Source: CAUZIB01 sp963578805
Lineage (GTDB): Bacteria; Acidobacteriota; Vicinamibacteria; Vicinamibacterales; UBA8438
NCBI GenBank assembly: GCA_963578805.1
Contig: CAUZDY010000016.1
Coordinates: forward strand, 1 to 64,000
Direction: 5' to 3'
Length of the DNA stretch: 64,000 nt
The notes under the pieces are model-generated. The model saw only the letters and a list, made by a program, of their open reading frames with translations, was not told where the DNA came from and did no database searches. Shown piece after piece: positions 35,034 through 43,391 of this stretch (positions are counted from its first letter, which is position 1; every line of letters starts with the position of its first letter). A program made the position numbers and the translations under genes.

Positions 35034-35474
35034 ATGGCTGAAAAGATGCCACAGACATTCGAGAACCACGCCAAGCTGGTTCCGTTGTTTCACTACGTCC
35101 TACTCCCGATGCTTCTCATTAATCTGTTCCTAGCCCTCTACCGTATGTTCACGGGGTTTTCGTTGTACACCGGATGGGACGCAGCCATGGCAATCGGACT
35201 CATTCTGGTCGCCTTCTTCGCACGTGTCTTTGCGCTGGGCGCGCAGGATCGCGTCATTCGTCTCGAGGAGCGACTCCGGATGCGCCGGCTCTTTCCCGAC
35301 GAGCTGAAAGTAAAGATTGACGATTTCACCATGGATCAACTTGCCGCTCTTCGGTTTGCGAGTAACGAGGAGCTTCCGAGTCTGGCTAAGAGGGTCCTGG
35401 ACGATGGCATCGGCGACCGCAAGACGATCAAACGGATGATCCCAACCTGGCGGGCGGATTATCAGAGGCTGTAA
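35034..35474 (+). CDS. DUF6526 family membrane protein
   Basis: This 146-residue protein has two N-terminal transmembrane helices (FHYVLLPMLLINLFLALYRM and AAMAIGLILVAFFARVFAL), followed by a cytoplasmic part with RLEERLRMRRL and DDFTMDQLAALRFASNEELP. The start is set by AGGAGG at 35024-35029 before ATG 35034; an in-frame ATG at 35004 has no such site. The opening TFENHAKLVPLFHYVL agrees with DUF6526 proteins as I remember them. Function is unknown. Confidence 0.75.
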   Translation: MAEKMPQTFENHAKLVPLFHYVLLPMLLINLFLALYRMFTGFSLYTGWDAAMAIGLILVAFFARVFALGAQDRVIRLEERLRMRRLFPDELKVKIDDFTMDQLAALRFASNEELPSLAKRVLDDGIGDRKTIKRMIPTWRADYQRL

Positions 35475-35497
35475 CCAGAGGAGTCAGGAGGCTAACC

Positions 35498-36301
35498 CTA
35501 CTCCTCCACATTCTTGACATACTCGTCGACCAGCGACCTTGACGCGAGCCAGAGCCCACCGTCCACCACCAGGGTAACGCCTGTGATAAACGCGGCGGCT
35601 TCAGAACAGAGAAAGAGGGCGGCATCACTCACGTCGGCGATCGCTCCTAGGCGTCCCAGTGGCGTACTCTTGACCGCACGTTCGTGCGAAGTCCCAACCA
35701 GGAGACGCCTCGCGCCCTCGGTCTGATCCACCGGGCCGGGTGCAATCCCATTGACACGTATCCCATACTGGCCCCATTCGACCGCGAGGACTCGTGTGAG
35801 CGCATCGACACCAGCCTTTGCCGCCGAGACATGCAGCTGTGCCGCCGTGCCTACATAGTGAAGCGTCGCGCTGATATTGAGCACGGTCCCGCCCGTCGCT
35901 TTGAGATACGGAAGAGCGGCCTTCGACATATGAAACGTGCCTTTGAGATCGATGTCGACGACAGCCCCGAACCCGTTCGGAGACAGGTTCTCCGCCAGGC
36001 ACAGGAAATTGCCCGCTGCGTTGTTCACAAGAATGTCCAGCCGACCAAGTGCCGCCACGGTCTGACCCACCGCCTCATCAATTGCCGCCGGGTCCCGAAC
36101 ATCGGCCGCCACAGTAAACGACCGGCGCCCGAGAGCCTCGATGTCACCCGAGGTCTGTTCCAGGTGCGACGCTGTTCGGCTTATGATGGCCACGTCACAT
36201 CCGTGGGCGGCCAACGCGAGTGACAGACCACGCCCAATCCCGGTACCCCCACCCGTAACAAGGGCCGTCTTACCGATAAGCAGATCTGGTCGAAAAGTCA
36301 T
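35498..36301 (-). CDS. SDR oxidoreductase, 2,4-dienoyl-CoA reductase-like
   Basis: This 267-residue short-chain dehydrogenase has the NADP site TGGGTGIGRG and the structural motif NNAAGNF. At the position of the usual catalytic YxxxK the protein reads HVSAAKAG, so the tyrosine is missing while the lysine is kept. This is also true of peroxisomal-type 2,4-dienoyl-CoA reductases, which share the NNAAGNFL stretch and whose chemistry does not need that tyrosine. It would therefore act in degradation of unsaturated fatty acids. It is divergent from the BASS transporter. Confidence 0.82.
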   Translation of the reverse strand: MTFRPDLLIGKTALVTGGGTGIGRGLSLALAAHGCDVAIISRTASHLEQTSGDIEALGRRSFTVAADVRDPAAIDEAVGQTVAALGRLDILVNNAAGNFLCLAENLSPNGFGAVVDIDLKGTFHMSKAALPYLKATGGTVLNISATLHYVGTAAQLHVSAAKAGVDALTRVLAVEWGQYGIRVNGIAPGPVDQTEGARRLLVGTSHERAVKSTPLGRLGAIADVSDAALFLCSEAAAFITGVTLVVDGGLWLASRSLVDEYVKNVEE

Positions 36302-36327
36302 CTGCCTCCGTATACAATCTCGGCACC

Positions 36328-37254
36328 TTGAAGCTCCTCGCCGCGCTCACTAATGCCTTCCCGCTCTGGGTGCTGCTCGCCAGCGGTCTCGCCCTTCTCG
36401 AACCCGGACTCTTTAGCTGGTTCAGCGGCCCACTCATCCCGTTAGGGCTCGGGGTAATCATGCTCAGTATGGGCATGACGATCGGGTTCGACGACTTCCG
36501 ACGAATCGGGCGCGAACGGGCCAACATCTTGCCTGGTCTGGCGCTCCAATATACGCTGATGCCGGCACTCGGGTGGTCGTTGGCGGTTCTCTTCGATCTG
36601 CCCACACCGTTTGCAGTCGGCCTAATTCTTGTCTCCTGCTGCCCTGGTGGTACAGCCTCAAACGTGATCTCATTCCTCGCCCGGGCCGATATAGCGCTGT
36701 CGGTCACTATGACAACGGCGTCGACATTTCTTGCGGTCTTGATGACCCCGCTGCTCACCGAAATCCTTGCCGGGAGTCGGATCGAAGTGCCTGCAGCCGG
36801 ATTGTTAGTCAACACCGTTGAGGTTGTCGTCCTCCCCGTTGGTGCCGGCGTCATCCTCAGATGGAGGTTTCCACGGGTGAGTGCGCGGGTGCTTCCGATC
36901 GCTCCACTTGTCGCCGTCCTTACCATTACGTTGATCGTCGCTTCGGTTATAGGGGGCGGCCGCACCCAGGTCCTTGAAGCGGGGCTTCGACTAGTAGCAG
37001 CAGTCTTCTGCCTGCACGTGGGAGGATTCCTGCTGGGGTATCTAGCAGGACGCCTGCTCCTAGGCCGTGAGCTTACCGCACGGACGATCTCGATCGAAGT
37101 CGGAATGCAGAACTCGGGACTCGGGGTGGTGCTAGCCCAGCAGAACTTCGCGAGCCCACTCGTGGCGATCCCTTCTGCCATTTCCGCTGTCTTTCACTCG
37201 ATACTTGGCAGCGCGGCAGCAGCCATCTGGCGAAGCCAACCGGCCGTGCGTTGA
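36328..37254 (+). CDS. bile acid:sodium symporter family (BASS) transporter
   Basis: This 308-residue protein has about ten transmembrane segments. Family motifs are VIMLSMGMTIGFDDF in the first half, SCCPGGTASNVISFLARADIALSVTMTT in the middle and the crossover region EVGMQNSGLGVVLAQQNF. Such transporters carry organic anions such as pyruvate, pantoate or bile acids with Na+. TTG 36328 is the start. The stop overlaps the ATG of the DUF4202 gene, so the two are coupled. Confidence 0.9.
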   Translation: MKLLAALTNAFPLWVLLASGLALLEPGLFSWFSGPLIPLGLGVIMLSMGMTIGFDDFRRIGRERANILPGLALQYTLMPALGWSLAVLFDLPTPFAVGLILVSCCPGGTASNVISFLARADIALSVTMTTASTFLAVLMTPLLTEILAGSRIEVPAAGLLVNTVEVVVLPVGAGVILRWRFPRVSARVLPIAPLVAVLTITLIVASVIGGGRTQVLEAGLRLVAAVFCLHVGGFLLGYLAGRLLLGRELTARTISIEVGMQNSGLGVVLAQQNFASPLVAIPSAISAVFHSILGSAAAAIWRSQPAVR

Positions 37255-37859
37255 TGGACGTACAACCACTGCGCGGCGGCCGGTCACGATACGAGGACGC
37301 GTTCGAACGATTCGACCACGCCAACGCGAAAGACCCTGACCGACTGATCGTGGACGGGTTGTCCCAGCCGAAAGCACTCGTGTATGCCATCCGGATGACT
37401 GACCGACTAACACAGTTCGCGCCCGAGGCTTCGGAACCACTCCGTCTCGCGGCGCGGTGCCAGCACATCCGCCGCTGGACGATCCCACGAGCCACATTTC
37501 CGGCCGGTCGAACCGGCTACCGATTGTGGAGAAAGACGCTTAGTGTGTTCCACGCAAAGACGGCCGCTGACATTCTTCGGACCGTGGGCTACGACGAGGC
37601 GACGGTCGGTCGCGTCGAAACGCTGTTGCGGAAAGACAATCTCAAGAGCGACCAAGAAGTTCAGACGCTTGAGGACGTCGCGTGTCTGGTCTTCCTTGAG
37701 CACTATCTTTCGGACTTCACTTTAAATCGCGATGAGACCACGGTGGTCGAAGTCCTTGGGAAGACCTGGCGAAAGATGTCCGAGAGGGGACGGGTGGCTG
37801 CCCTCGCTCTAGATATTCCCGTCGACCTGAAAACGCTGGTTACACGGGCGGTGCGGTAA
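37254..37859 (+). CDS. DUF4202 family protein
   Basis: This 201-residue all-alpha protein matches DUF4202, with ARCQHIRRWTIPRATFPAGR, VGRVETLLRKDNLKSDQEVQTLEDVACLVFLEHY and KTWRKMSERGRVAALAL. The QHIRRW, DVACLVFLEH and RG segments are strongly conserved and suggest an HD-like metal site. ATG 37254 overlaps the transporter stop. The biochemical role is unknown. Convergent sulfate-activation genes follow, but a functional link is only suggested by position. Confidence 0.83.
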   Translation: MDVQPLRGGRSRYEDAFERFDHANAKDPDRLIVDGLSQPKALVYAIRMTDRLTQFAPEASEPLRLAARCQHIRRWTIPRATFPAGRTGYRLWRKTLSVFHAKTAADILRTVGYDEATVGRVETLLRKDNLKSDQEVQTLEDVACLVFLEHYLSDFTLNRDETTVVEVLGKTWRKMSERGRVAALALDIPVDLKTLVTRAVR

Positions 37860-37896
37860 AGCGCCTCACATTCCCCTCGTCTTCTATCTCTTCATC

Positions 37897-39621
37897 TCAC
37901 ACATTTTCCACCACGTAACCTTCCTTCTCGCAGTACAGCATGATCTGTTGCGCGGCTTCTTCAGCGGTGAATTGCGTCGTGTCGATCACGAGGTCGGCGT
38001 CAGCCGGCTCTTCGTACGGATCTGAAATTCCGGTGAATTCCTTGATGATTCCCGCCCGTGCTTTTGCGTAAAGGCCCTTGCGGTCGCGTTCCTCGCACAC
38101 CACGATCGGGGTTGCTACATGGACAAGCAAGAAACCGCCCACCGGCTGAATCATGGCTCGAACATCTTTTCTGACCGAATCATAAGGCGCGATCGGTGCA
38201 CAGATCGCGAGGCCGCCGTTCTTTGTGATCTCAGAGGCAACATACCCAATCCGCTTGATGTTGAGGTCACGATGCTCTTTCGAGAAACCCAACTCAGACG
38301 AAAGATTTTTCCGAACCAAGTCGCCGTCTAGGAGAGTCACCGGTCGGCCGCCCATCTCGAGAAATTTAACGAGAAGCACATTGGCGATCGTCGATTTTCC
38401 GGAACCCGAGAGACCGGTGAAAAAGATGGTGAATCCCTGCTGGTGACGGGGTGGATGGCTTCGGCGAAGCTCCGTCGCCACATCCGAGAACGTGAACCAC
38501 TCAGGGATCTCCTTTCCCATCGCCAAACGGTCACGAAGATCCGTTCCCGAAATATTGAGCGTCCGCGTCCCTGCTGGGACCTCGTCGATTGGGGTGTAGG
38601 TGTCTTGCTCTTCGACATAAACCATCAGCTTAAACGGCACCATAGCCACACCTAGTTCGGCCTCATGCTTGTGCAAGAGCTCCTGCGCATCGTAGGGGCC
38701 ATAGAAAGCCTTGCCACTCGAGTCACTTCCGGGACCGGCATGGTCGCGGCCCACGATCAGATGTGTACACCCGTGGTTCTTTCGAATGATCGCGTGCCAG
38801 ATCGCCTCTCGTGGACCGGCCATCCGCATCGCCAGTGGCAGCAGCGATAGCATGGCGGTCTTCCGCGGATAACGACGGACCAGCGACTGATAGCACCGCA
38901 CGCGTGTGTAATGGTCGACATCACCCGGTTTGGTCATGCCGACGACCGGATGAATCAACAGGTTAGCTTCGGCCTCTTTTGCGGCGCGAAACGTCAGCTC
39001 CTGGTGTGCCCGATGCATAGGGTTCCGGGTCTGGAACGCCACAATTTTGGCCCACCCGAGTTTTGCGAATTCAGAGCGGAGTTCAGTCGGCGCATGCCGA
39101 AGCAGTTTGTAGTCGTAATGTGTTACCGGGCTCAAGCCTGTAATCGTGCCACCTACGTAATAAGAATTAGTGCGGTCGAACAGCTGGGCTACACCAGGGT
39201 GCTCACGATTGGTCGTACCGAGCACCGCCGAAGCCTCGGCCTCCCGATCCGGTTGTCACACATCCTCAACGTGAAGCACGGCGATCATCACCCCTTCCTC
39301 GTCACGCAGGGCCAAGTTGGACCCAACACTGAGGGTCGTCCCCAATTCCTCCGGTACGTCCAGGGTGATCGGAATCGGCCAGAGCGTGCCATCAGCCAGC
39401 CGCATGTCACGACACACCGGGTCGTAGTCGGCACGGGTCAAAAACCCGGTGAGAGGAGAGAACGCTCCATTCATCAACAGCTCCAAGTCACAAAGCTGGC
39501 GCGGAGTCAGATCAAACGACGGCCAATCTCTCGATTCGGCCTTGATCACCCCGATCCGGTCAGCGTCTGCGATGAGATTGACAAGCGTCCCGCCATGGGG
39601 AGCAATGAGATTGTCGGTCAA
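37897..39621 (-). pseudogene. sat-cysC: bifunctional sulfate adenylyltransferase/APS kinase, interrupted by TGA
   Basis: The complete frame of 574 codons encodes ATP sulfurylase fused to APS kinase, making APS and then PAPS. The start is TTG 39621 with AGGAGA upstream. The first 121 codons give the PUA-like N-terminal domain. Codon 122 is TGA (39256-39258), directly followed in the same frame by the rest. After it come FQTRNPMHRAHQEL and VGRDHAGPGSD (sulfurylase active site) and the kinase P-loop FTGLSGSGKSTIA. The residue expected at the stop is probably Trp or another aromatic, before QPDREAEA, so a TGG-to-TGA change fits. A separate start at 39225 cannot restore the N-terminal domain. This may be a nonsense mutation, readthrough (UGA followed by C), or a consensus error. 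Confidence 0.88.
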
Positions 39622-39673
39622 AGAAAAGGTCTCCTATGAGGTATGGCGTCAAGCTGACAAACCTTAAACGTTA

Positions 39674-40495
39674 TCACGAGCCAGACGAGCGAGCCTCGTC
39701 GGATGGCCGGGGCAAGCTATAGGTCCCGGGGAGCAGCCCGAGTACGAAGCGGTCATTTCGTAACGACTCCTTGTTGTAAACAAGGGGGCTCGGGTGAGGT
39801 ATTCCATCGGCGGCCGAGTATCGATAAATGCAATCACCCGCCCCGACATCCCATTCCATAGTCGGACCGAGCCGCGGGTAGACATCAGCTTTCCCATCGG
39901 CCAACAGGCAAAACTTTAGGGAGCTTCCGATTTTGAGTCTGTCTGAAACCTCGAAACTCTCAAGAAACTGCTCAAGCTCTGGACTTGGGTGAGACACGCT
40001 CTCGACGATTCGGATCGGCCGACTAGCATTAGCGAGGTGGGACCGAAGCGGCCGGGGTTGACTACCGCCCTGCTCTTTCCAGGCACCGTGATACTTTGAT
40101 GCGTAGTACACCGCCCCAACCGCTGGGGCCACGATTACACCGATTACCGGTTCGCCGTCCTCGATCAGCGCAATGTTCACCGTGAACTCGCCAGTCCGCT
40201 TGAGAAACTCCTTTGTGCCATCCAATGGGTCGACTAGCCAGAAACGTCGCCATTCGCGACGCGTTTCATAGCCGAGCTGTACTGACTCCTCGGACAGGTA
40301 TGGGATGGACGGATCCAAAAGGCGAAGCGCCGCTGAGATCAACTGTTCCGAAACCACGTCGGCCTGGGTAAGAGGGGAGCCATCAGGCTTTTCCTGCACC
40401 CACGCGTCCTGAGCGCGATAGATTTCGAGGACCGCATCGCCAGCTCGGACCGCGATTCCTTTGACCGTCGCCAGCGGTATCTCGCTCGTCTGCAC
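39674..40495 (-). CDS. cysQ: 3'(2'),5'-bisphosphate nucleotidase CysQ
   Basis: This 273-residue enzyme of the inositol monophosphatase superfamily hydrolyses PAP to AMP, removing the by-product of PAPS use. The metal site is complete: SEES, WLVDPLDGTKEFLKRTGEFTVNI and MEWDVGAGDCIY. It lies 52 bases upstream of Sat-CysC on the same strand, so the two should be cotranscribed. It is divergent from a sulfotransferase gene, which would generate PAP. PAPS itself may also be a substrate, as in some CysQ proteins. Confidence 0.93.
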   Translation of the reverse strand: MQTSEIPLATVKGIAVRAGDAVLEIYRAQDAWVQEKPDGSPLTQADVVSEQLISAALRLLDPSIPYLSEESVQLGYETRREWRRFWLVDPLDGTKEFLKRTGEFTVNIALIEDGEPVIGVIVAPAVGAVYYASKYHGAWKEQGGSQPRPLRSHLANASRPIRIVESVSHPSPELEQFLESFEVSDRLKIGSSLKFCLLADGKADVYPRLGPTMEWDVGAGDCIYRYSAADGIPHPSPLVYNKESLRNDRFVLGLLPGTYSLPRPSDEARSSGS

Positions 40496-40590
40496 GCCCG
40501 CCAGTGTACCTGGTTCTCCCGAGCGTCCGAGCTCGGGTTGATGCTTTCATCGCCTTGACCCACACTTGAAATCGGTCGAAACTGAGGCGG

Positions 40591-41208
40591 TTGACAGCTG
40601 GATTTCTCGCCTACCTGTTGAGGCGTAAGCGTTTCGAGAACCCGGTCATTGTTGTCTCCGGGTTGCCGCGCTCGGGCACATCGATGCTGATGGGGATGCT
40701 CTCAGCCGGTGGCATCGAGCTGGTAGCTGATGGCATCCGCACAGCGGACGAGGACAACCCGAAGGGGTACCACGAGCTCGAACAGGTCAAGGCCCTCGAC
40801 AAACCCGGGGACAAGGCCTGGCTCGGCGACGCACGTGGGAAGGCCCTGAAGATCATCTCGTTCTTGCTGCAGTACCTGCCCGACACGTACGATTACAAGA
40901 TCATCTTCGTACGGCGGCACCTGCCGGAAGTACTGGCATCACAGAAAAAAATGCTGGAGGGCCGCGGAGAGAGTGCAGGAGGCGTCAGTGATGATGAGAT
41001 GTCCCGTGTGTTTGCCGCGCATCTCACAAAAATCGAGAAAGTGCTCGCAAGTCGAAAGAACTGTGACGTCCTCTATGTGGAACACCGTGACACCGTTGAC
41101 GATCCCTCGACCGTTACCCTGGCGATCAACGGCTTTCTCGGCGGACACCTCGACACCCGAGCGATGACCGCCGTGGTGGATCCACAACTTTATCGAAATC
41201 GAACATGA
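40591..41208 (+). CDS. sulfotransferase family protein
   Basis: This 205-residue protein has the PAPS 5'-phosphosulfate loop near its N-terminus (VIVVSGLPRSGTSMLMGML). The 3'-phosphate-binding region corresponds to YKIIFVRRHLPEVLASQKK. It is shorter than typical sulfotransferases and may be a minimal member. It starts at TTG 40591, and its stop overlaps the start of the phosphodiesterase-like gene (ATGA). It is divergent from cysQ. Position next to PAPS synthesis and PAP removal genes supports a genuine sulfotransferase. The acceptor is unknown. Confidence 0.8.
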   Translation: MTAGFLAYLLRRKRFENPVIVVSGLPRSGTSMLMGMLSAGGIELVADGIRTADEDNPKGYHELEQVKALDKPGDKAWLGDARGKALKIISFLLQYLPDTYDYKIIFVRRHLPEVLASQKKMLEGRGESAGGVSDDEMSRVFAAHLTKIEKVLASRKNCDVLYVEHRDTVDDPSTVTLAINGFLGGHLDTRAMTAVVDPQLYRNRT

Positions 41209-43391
41209 GACCAACCTCTGCAATGACGGGGGTGTCGACGAACGTGGTGCTGTTCGCTGCAGTATTTGTTCTAGCCACACCAGCGGTAGCGCACGCGTAC
41301 GTCGGTCCGGGAGCAGGATTCGCATTCGTCTCCTCGATTTTCATTATCATCTTCACCACGTTTCTTGCAGTTCTGACTCTGTTGACCTGGCCGATTCGGT
41401 GGATGGTTCAGCGTATCCGTGGCAGTAAGGCTCTCGCCGCGGCACGGGTGCGTCGGGTCGTAGTTCTGGGGCTTGACGGACAGGACCCTGAGCTCACTGA
41501 AGAGTTCATGCGTCAGGGTCTACTCCCGAACTTTACCCGTCTTAAGGAGCGAGGCACGTTCGTGCCTTTACGGACGACCCTCCTGGCCGAGTCACCGGTT
41601 GCGTGGACGTCATTCCAGACCGGCTGCAACCCTGGCAAACACCGAATTTTTGACTTTCTGGTACCCAACCGAAAGTCCCATCTCCCAGAGCTGTGCTCAG
41701 CCCGTGTCGAGCCTCCCAAACGTACACTCCGGTTGGGACCATTTCGGATTCCGCTTGGCAAACCGATGATTCGTGCGGGTCGTCGAAGTCAGCCATTCTG
41801 GAAGATACTGGGTGATCACGGCATTTTTAGCACCGTGCTTCGAGTTCCGATCACGTTTCCCGCAGAAAAATTTCGCGGCGTTTTACTGTCTGCGATGAGC
41901 GTGCCAGACCTGAAAGGCAGCCAAGGGACGTACTGCTACTTCAGCAATGACGGATCCGAGGAAGACGAGGGTGGCCTCGCGGCACAGATGACCAGTGGCG
42001 AGCGGATTCGGATCGACGTAAAGGGTACTGTTGGCCGGGCCTTGATTCCCGGTCCGGAAAACAGCTTCCGCGAGAGCGGAGGGACCCTCAAGATCCCACT
42101 TGAGATCCACATAAAGGGCCAGGATGCCGAGTTGTCGATCGATGGCGCGCGCTACCCGATCACCCATCGCGAGTACACACCCTGGATCGAACTCGGTTTC
42201 AAGGCCGCACCAGGCGTCACTGTGAGTGGCATCGTCCGCTTTTACTTGCTCGATACCTCGCCGCACATCAAGCTGTATATGACGCCGATCAACATCGACC
42301 CGAACAGGCCAGCACTTCCGATCTCTCATCCGTTTACCTATGCCGTATATCTGTCCAAAACACAGGGGCGTTACTCGACATTGGGTCTGGCAGAGGACAC
42401 GTCCGCGCTAAACGAAGAAGTGGTCGACGAAGACGCGTTCCTAAAACTGACCTATCTGATTCACGCGGAGCGAGAGAAAATGTTCTTCGACGCGCTCGAC
42501 AAGACAACTCGTGGCGCGGTCGTGTGTGTGTTCGACATCACGGACCGTGTCCAGCACATGTTCTTTCGGCACCTCGACGACGCTCATCCGGCCAATCAGG
42601 GTCGTGACACCACAACGCATCGGGATACTATTCGAAAGCTGTATCAGGACATGGACGATCTTGTTGGCCGGACTATCGACCGACTGGATGACAACACGGT
42701 GCTCATGGTTATGTCCGATCACGGCTTTAAGCCGTTTCGACGCAGTGTCAATCTCAACAGCTGGCTTTACCGGCACGGTTTTCTCGCCCTCAAAAACAAC
42801 GGCCCTACAGGTGCCGATTACTTCCGCGACGTCGACTGGTCACAGTCGAAAGCCTATGCGGTGGGATTCGGTGGCATCTATATCAATCAGGCCGGGCGAG
42901 AAGCGCAAGGGATTGTCGCTCCCGGTGAGGAAACCGCTCGGGTCAAGCACGAGATCAGTGAAGGACTTCGCCAGCTCTACGATGACAAAGAGGGGACGCA
43001 TCCGGTTCGTGCAGTCTACGACTCGAGCCAGGTGTACTCGGGCCCGTATGTCGGCGAAGCACCTGACCTCATCGTCGGGTTCAGGCCTGGTCACCGCGTT
43101 GGCTGGTCATCGGTGACCGGAGGTGTCAGCGAGGACGAGATTGAGGACAACATCCGGCCGTGGAGCGGCGACCACAACTTCAACCCACCGGACGTCCCTG
43201 GCATGTTGTTCGTCAACCGAAAGCTCGACGCCACCGACCCAAGCATTATGGACATCGGTCCGACGGTGCTCGACCTGTTTGGTGTGCCTGTCCCGCCCTA
43301 TTGCGATGGCGAGTCGCTAATGCCCGCCGTGCCCCCAAGAACTCAGAAGGCGGTCGCCGAGCCGGCCGCGCGGCAGGCGGAAGTCCAATGA
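41205..43391 (+). CDS. alkaline-phosphatase-superfamily phosphodiesterase-like membrane protein (first copy)
   Basis: This 728-residue protein has an N-terminal signal-like segment and a transmembrane helix (SIFIIIFTTFLAVLTLLTWPI), then a type I phosphodiesterase/nucleotide pyrophosphatase domain. Catalytic features are VVVLGLDGQDP, the nucleophile region SPVAWTSFQTGCNPGKHRIFDF, DITDRVQHMF, MSDHGFKPF and WSGDHNF, which supply the two metal sites. A beta-rich insertion lies in the middle (about 270-400). It is coupled to the sulfotransferase upstream and to a paralogue downstream. It could hydrolyse or transfer phospho- or sulfo-groups on an envelope glycolipid. This is inference. Confidence 0.82.
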   Translation: MRPTSAMTGVSTNVVLFAAVFVLATPAVAHAYVGPGAGFAFVSSIFIIIFTTFLAVLTLLTWPIRWMVQRIRGSKALAAARVRRVVVLGLDGQDPELTEEFMRQGLLPNFTRLKERGTFVPLRTTLLAESPVAWTSFQTGCNPGKHRIFDFLVPNRKSHLPELCSARVEPPKRTLRLGPFRIPLGKPMIRAGRRSQPFWKILGDHGIFSTVLRVPITFPAEKFRGVLLSAMSVPDLKGSQGTYCYFSNDGSEEDEGGLAAQMTSGERIRIDVKGTVGRALIPGPENSFRESGGTLKIPLEIHIKGQDAELSIDGARYPITHREYTPWIELGFKAAPGVTVSGIVRFYLLDTSPHIKLYMTPINIDPNRPALPISHPFTYAVYLSKTQGRYSTLGLAEDTSALNEEVVDEDAFLKLTYLIHAEREKMFFDALDKTTRGAVVCVFDITDRVQHMFFRHLDDAHPANQGRDTTTHRDTIRKLYQDMDDLVGRTIDRLDDNTVLMVMSDHGFKPFRRSVNLNSWLYRHGFLALKNNGPTGADYFRDVDWSQSKAYAVGFGGIYINQAGREAQGIVAPGEETARVKHEISEGLRQLYDDKEGTHPVRAVYDSSQVYSGPYVGEAPDLIVGFRPGHRVGWSSVTGGVSEDEIEDNIRPWSGDHNFNPPDVPGMLFVNRKLDATDPSIMDIGPTVLDLFGVPVPPYCDGESLMPAVPPRTQKAVAEPAARQAEVQ

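Noticed and set aside
36270..37181. 303-residue minus-strand ORF
   Set aside because: Opposite the BASS transporter; Ser/Arg/Thr-rich shadow.
39256..39258. TGA in Sat as selenocysteine
   Set aside because: The position is not catalytic, no selenocysteine is known in ATP sulfurylase, and no SECIS-like hairpin is apparent just downstream.
38911..39639. 242-residue forward ORF
   Set aside because: Antisense to Sat-CysC, whose motifs are unmistakable.
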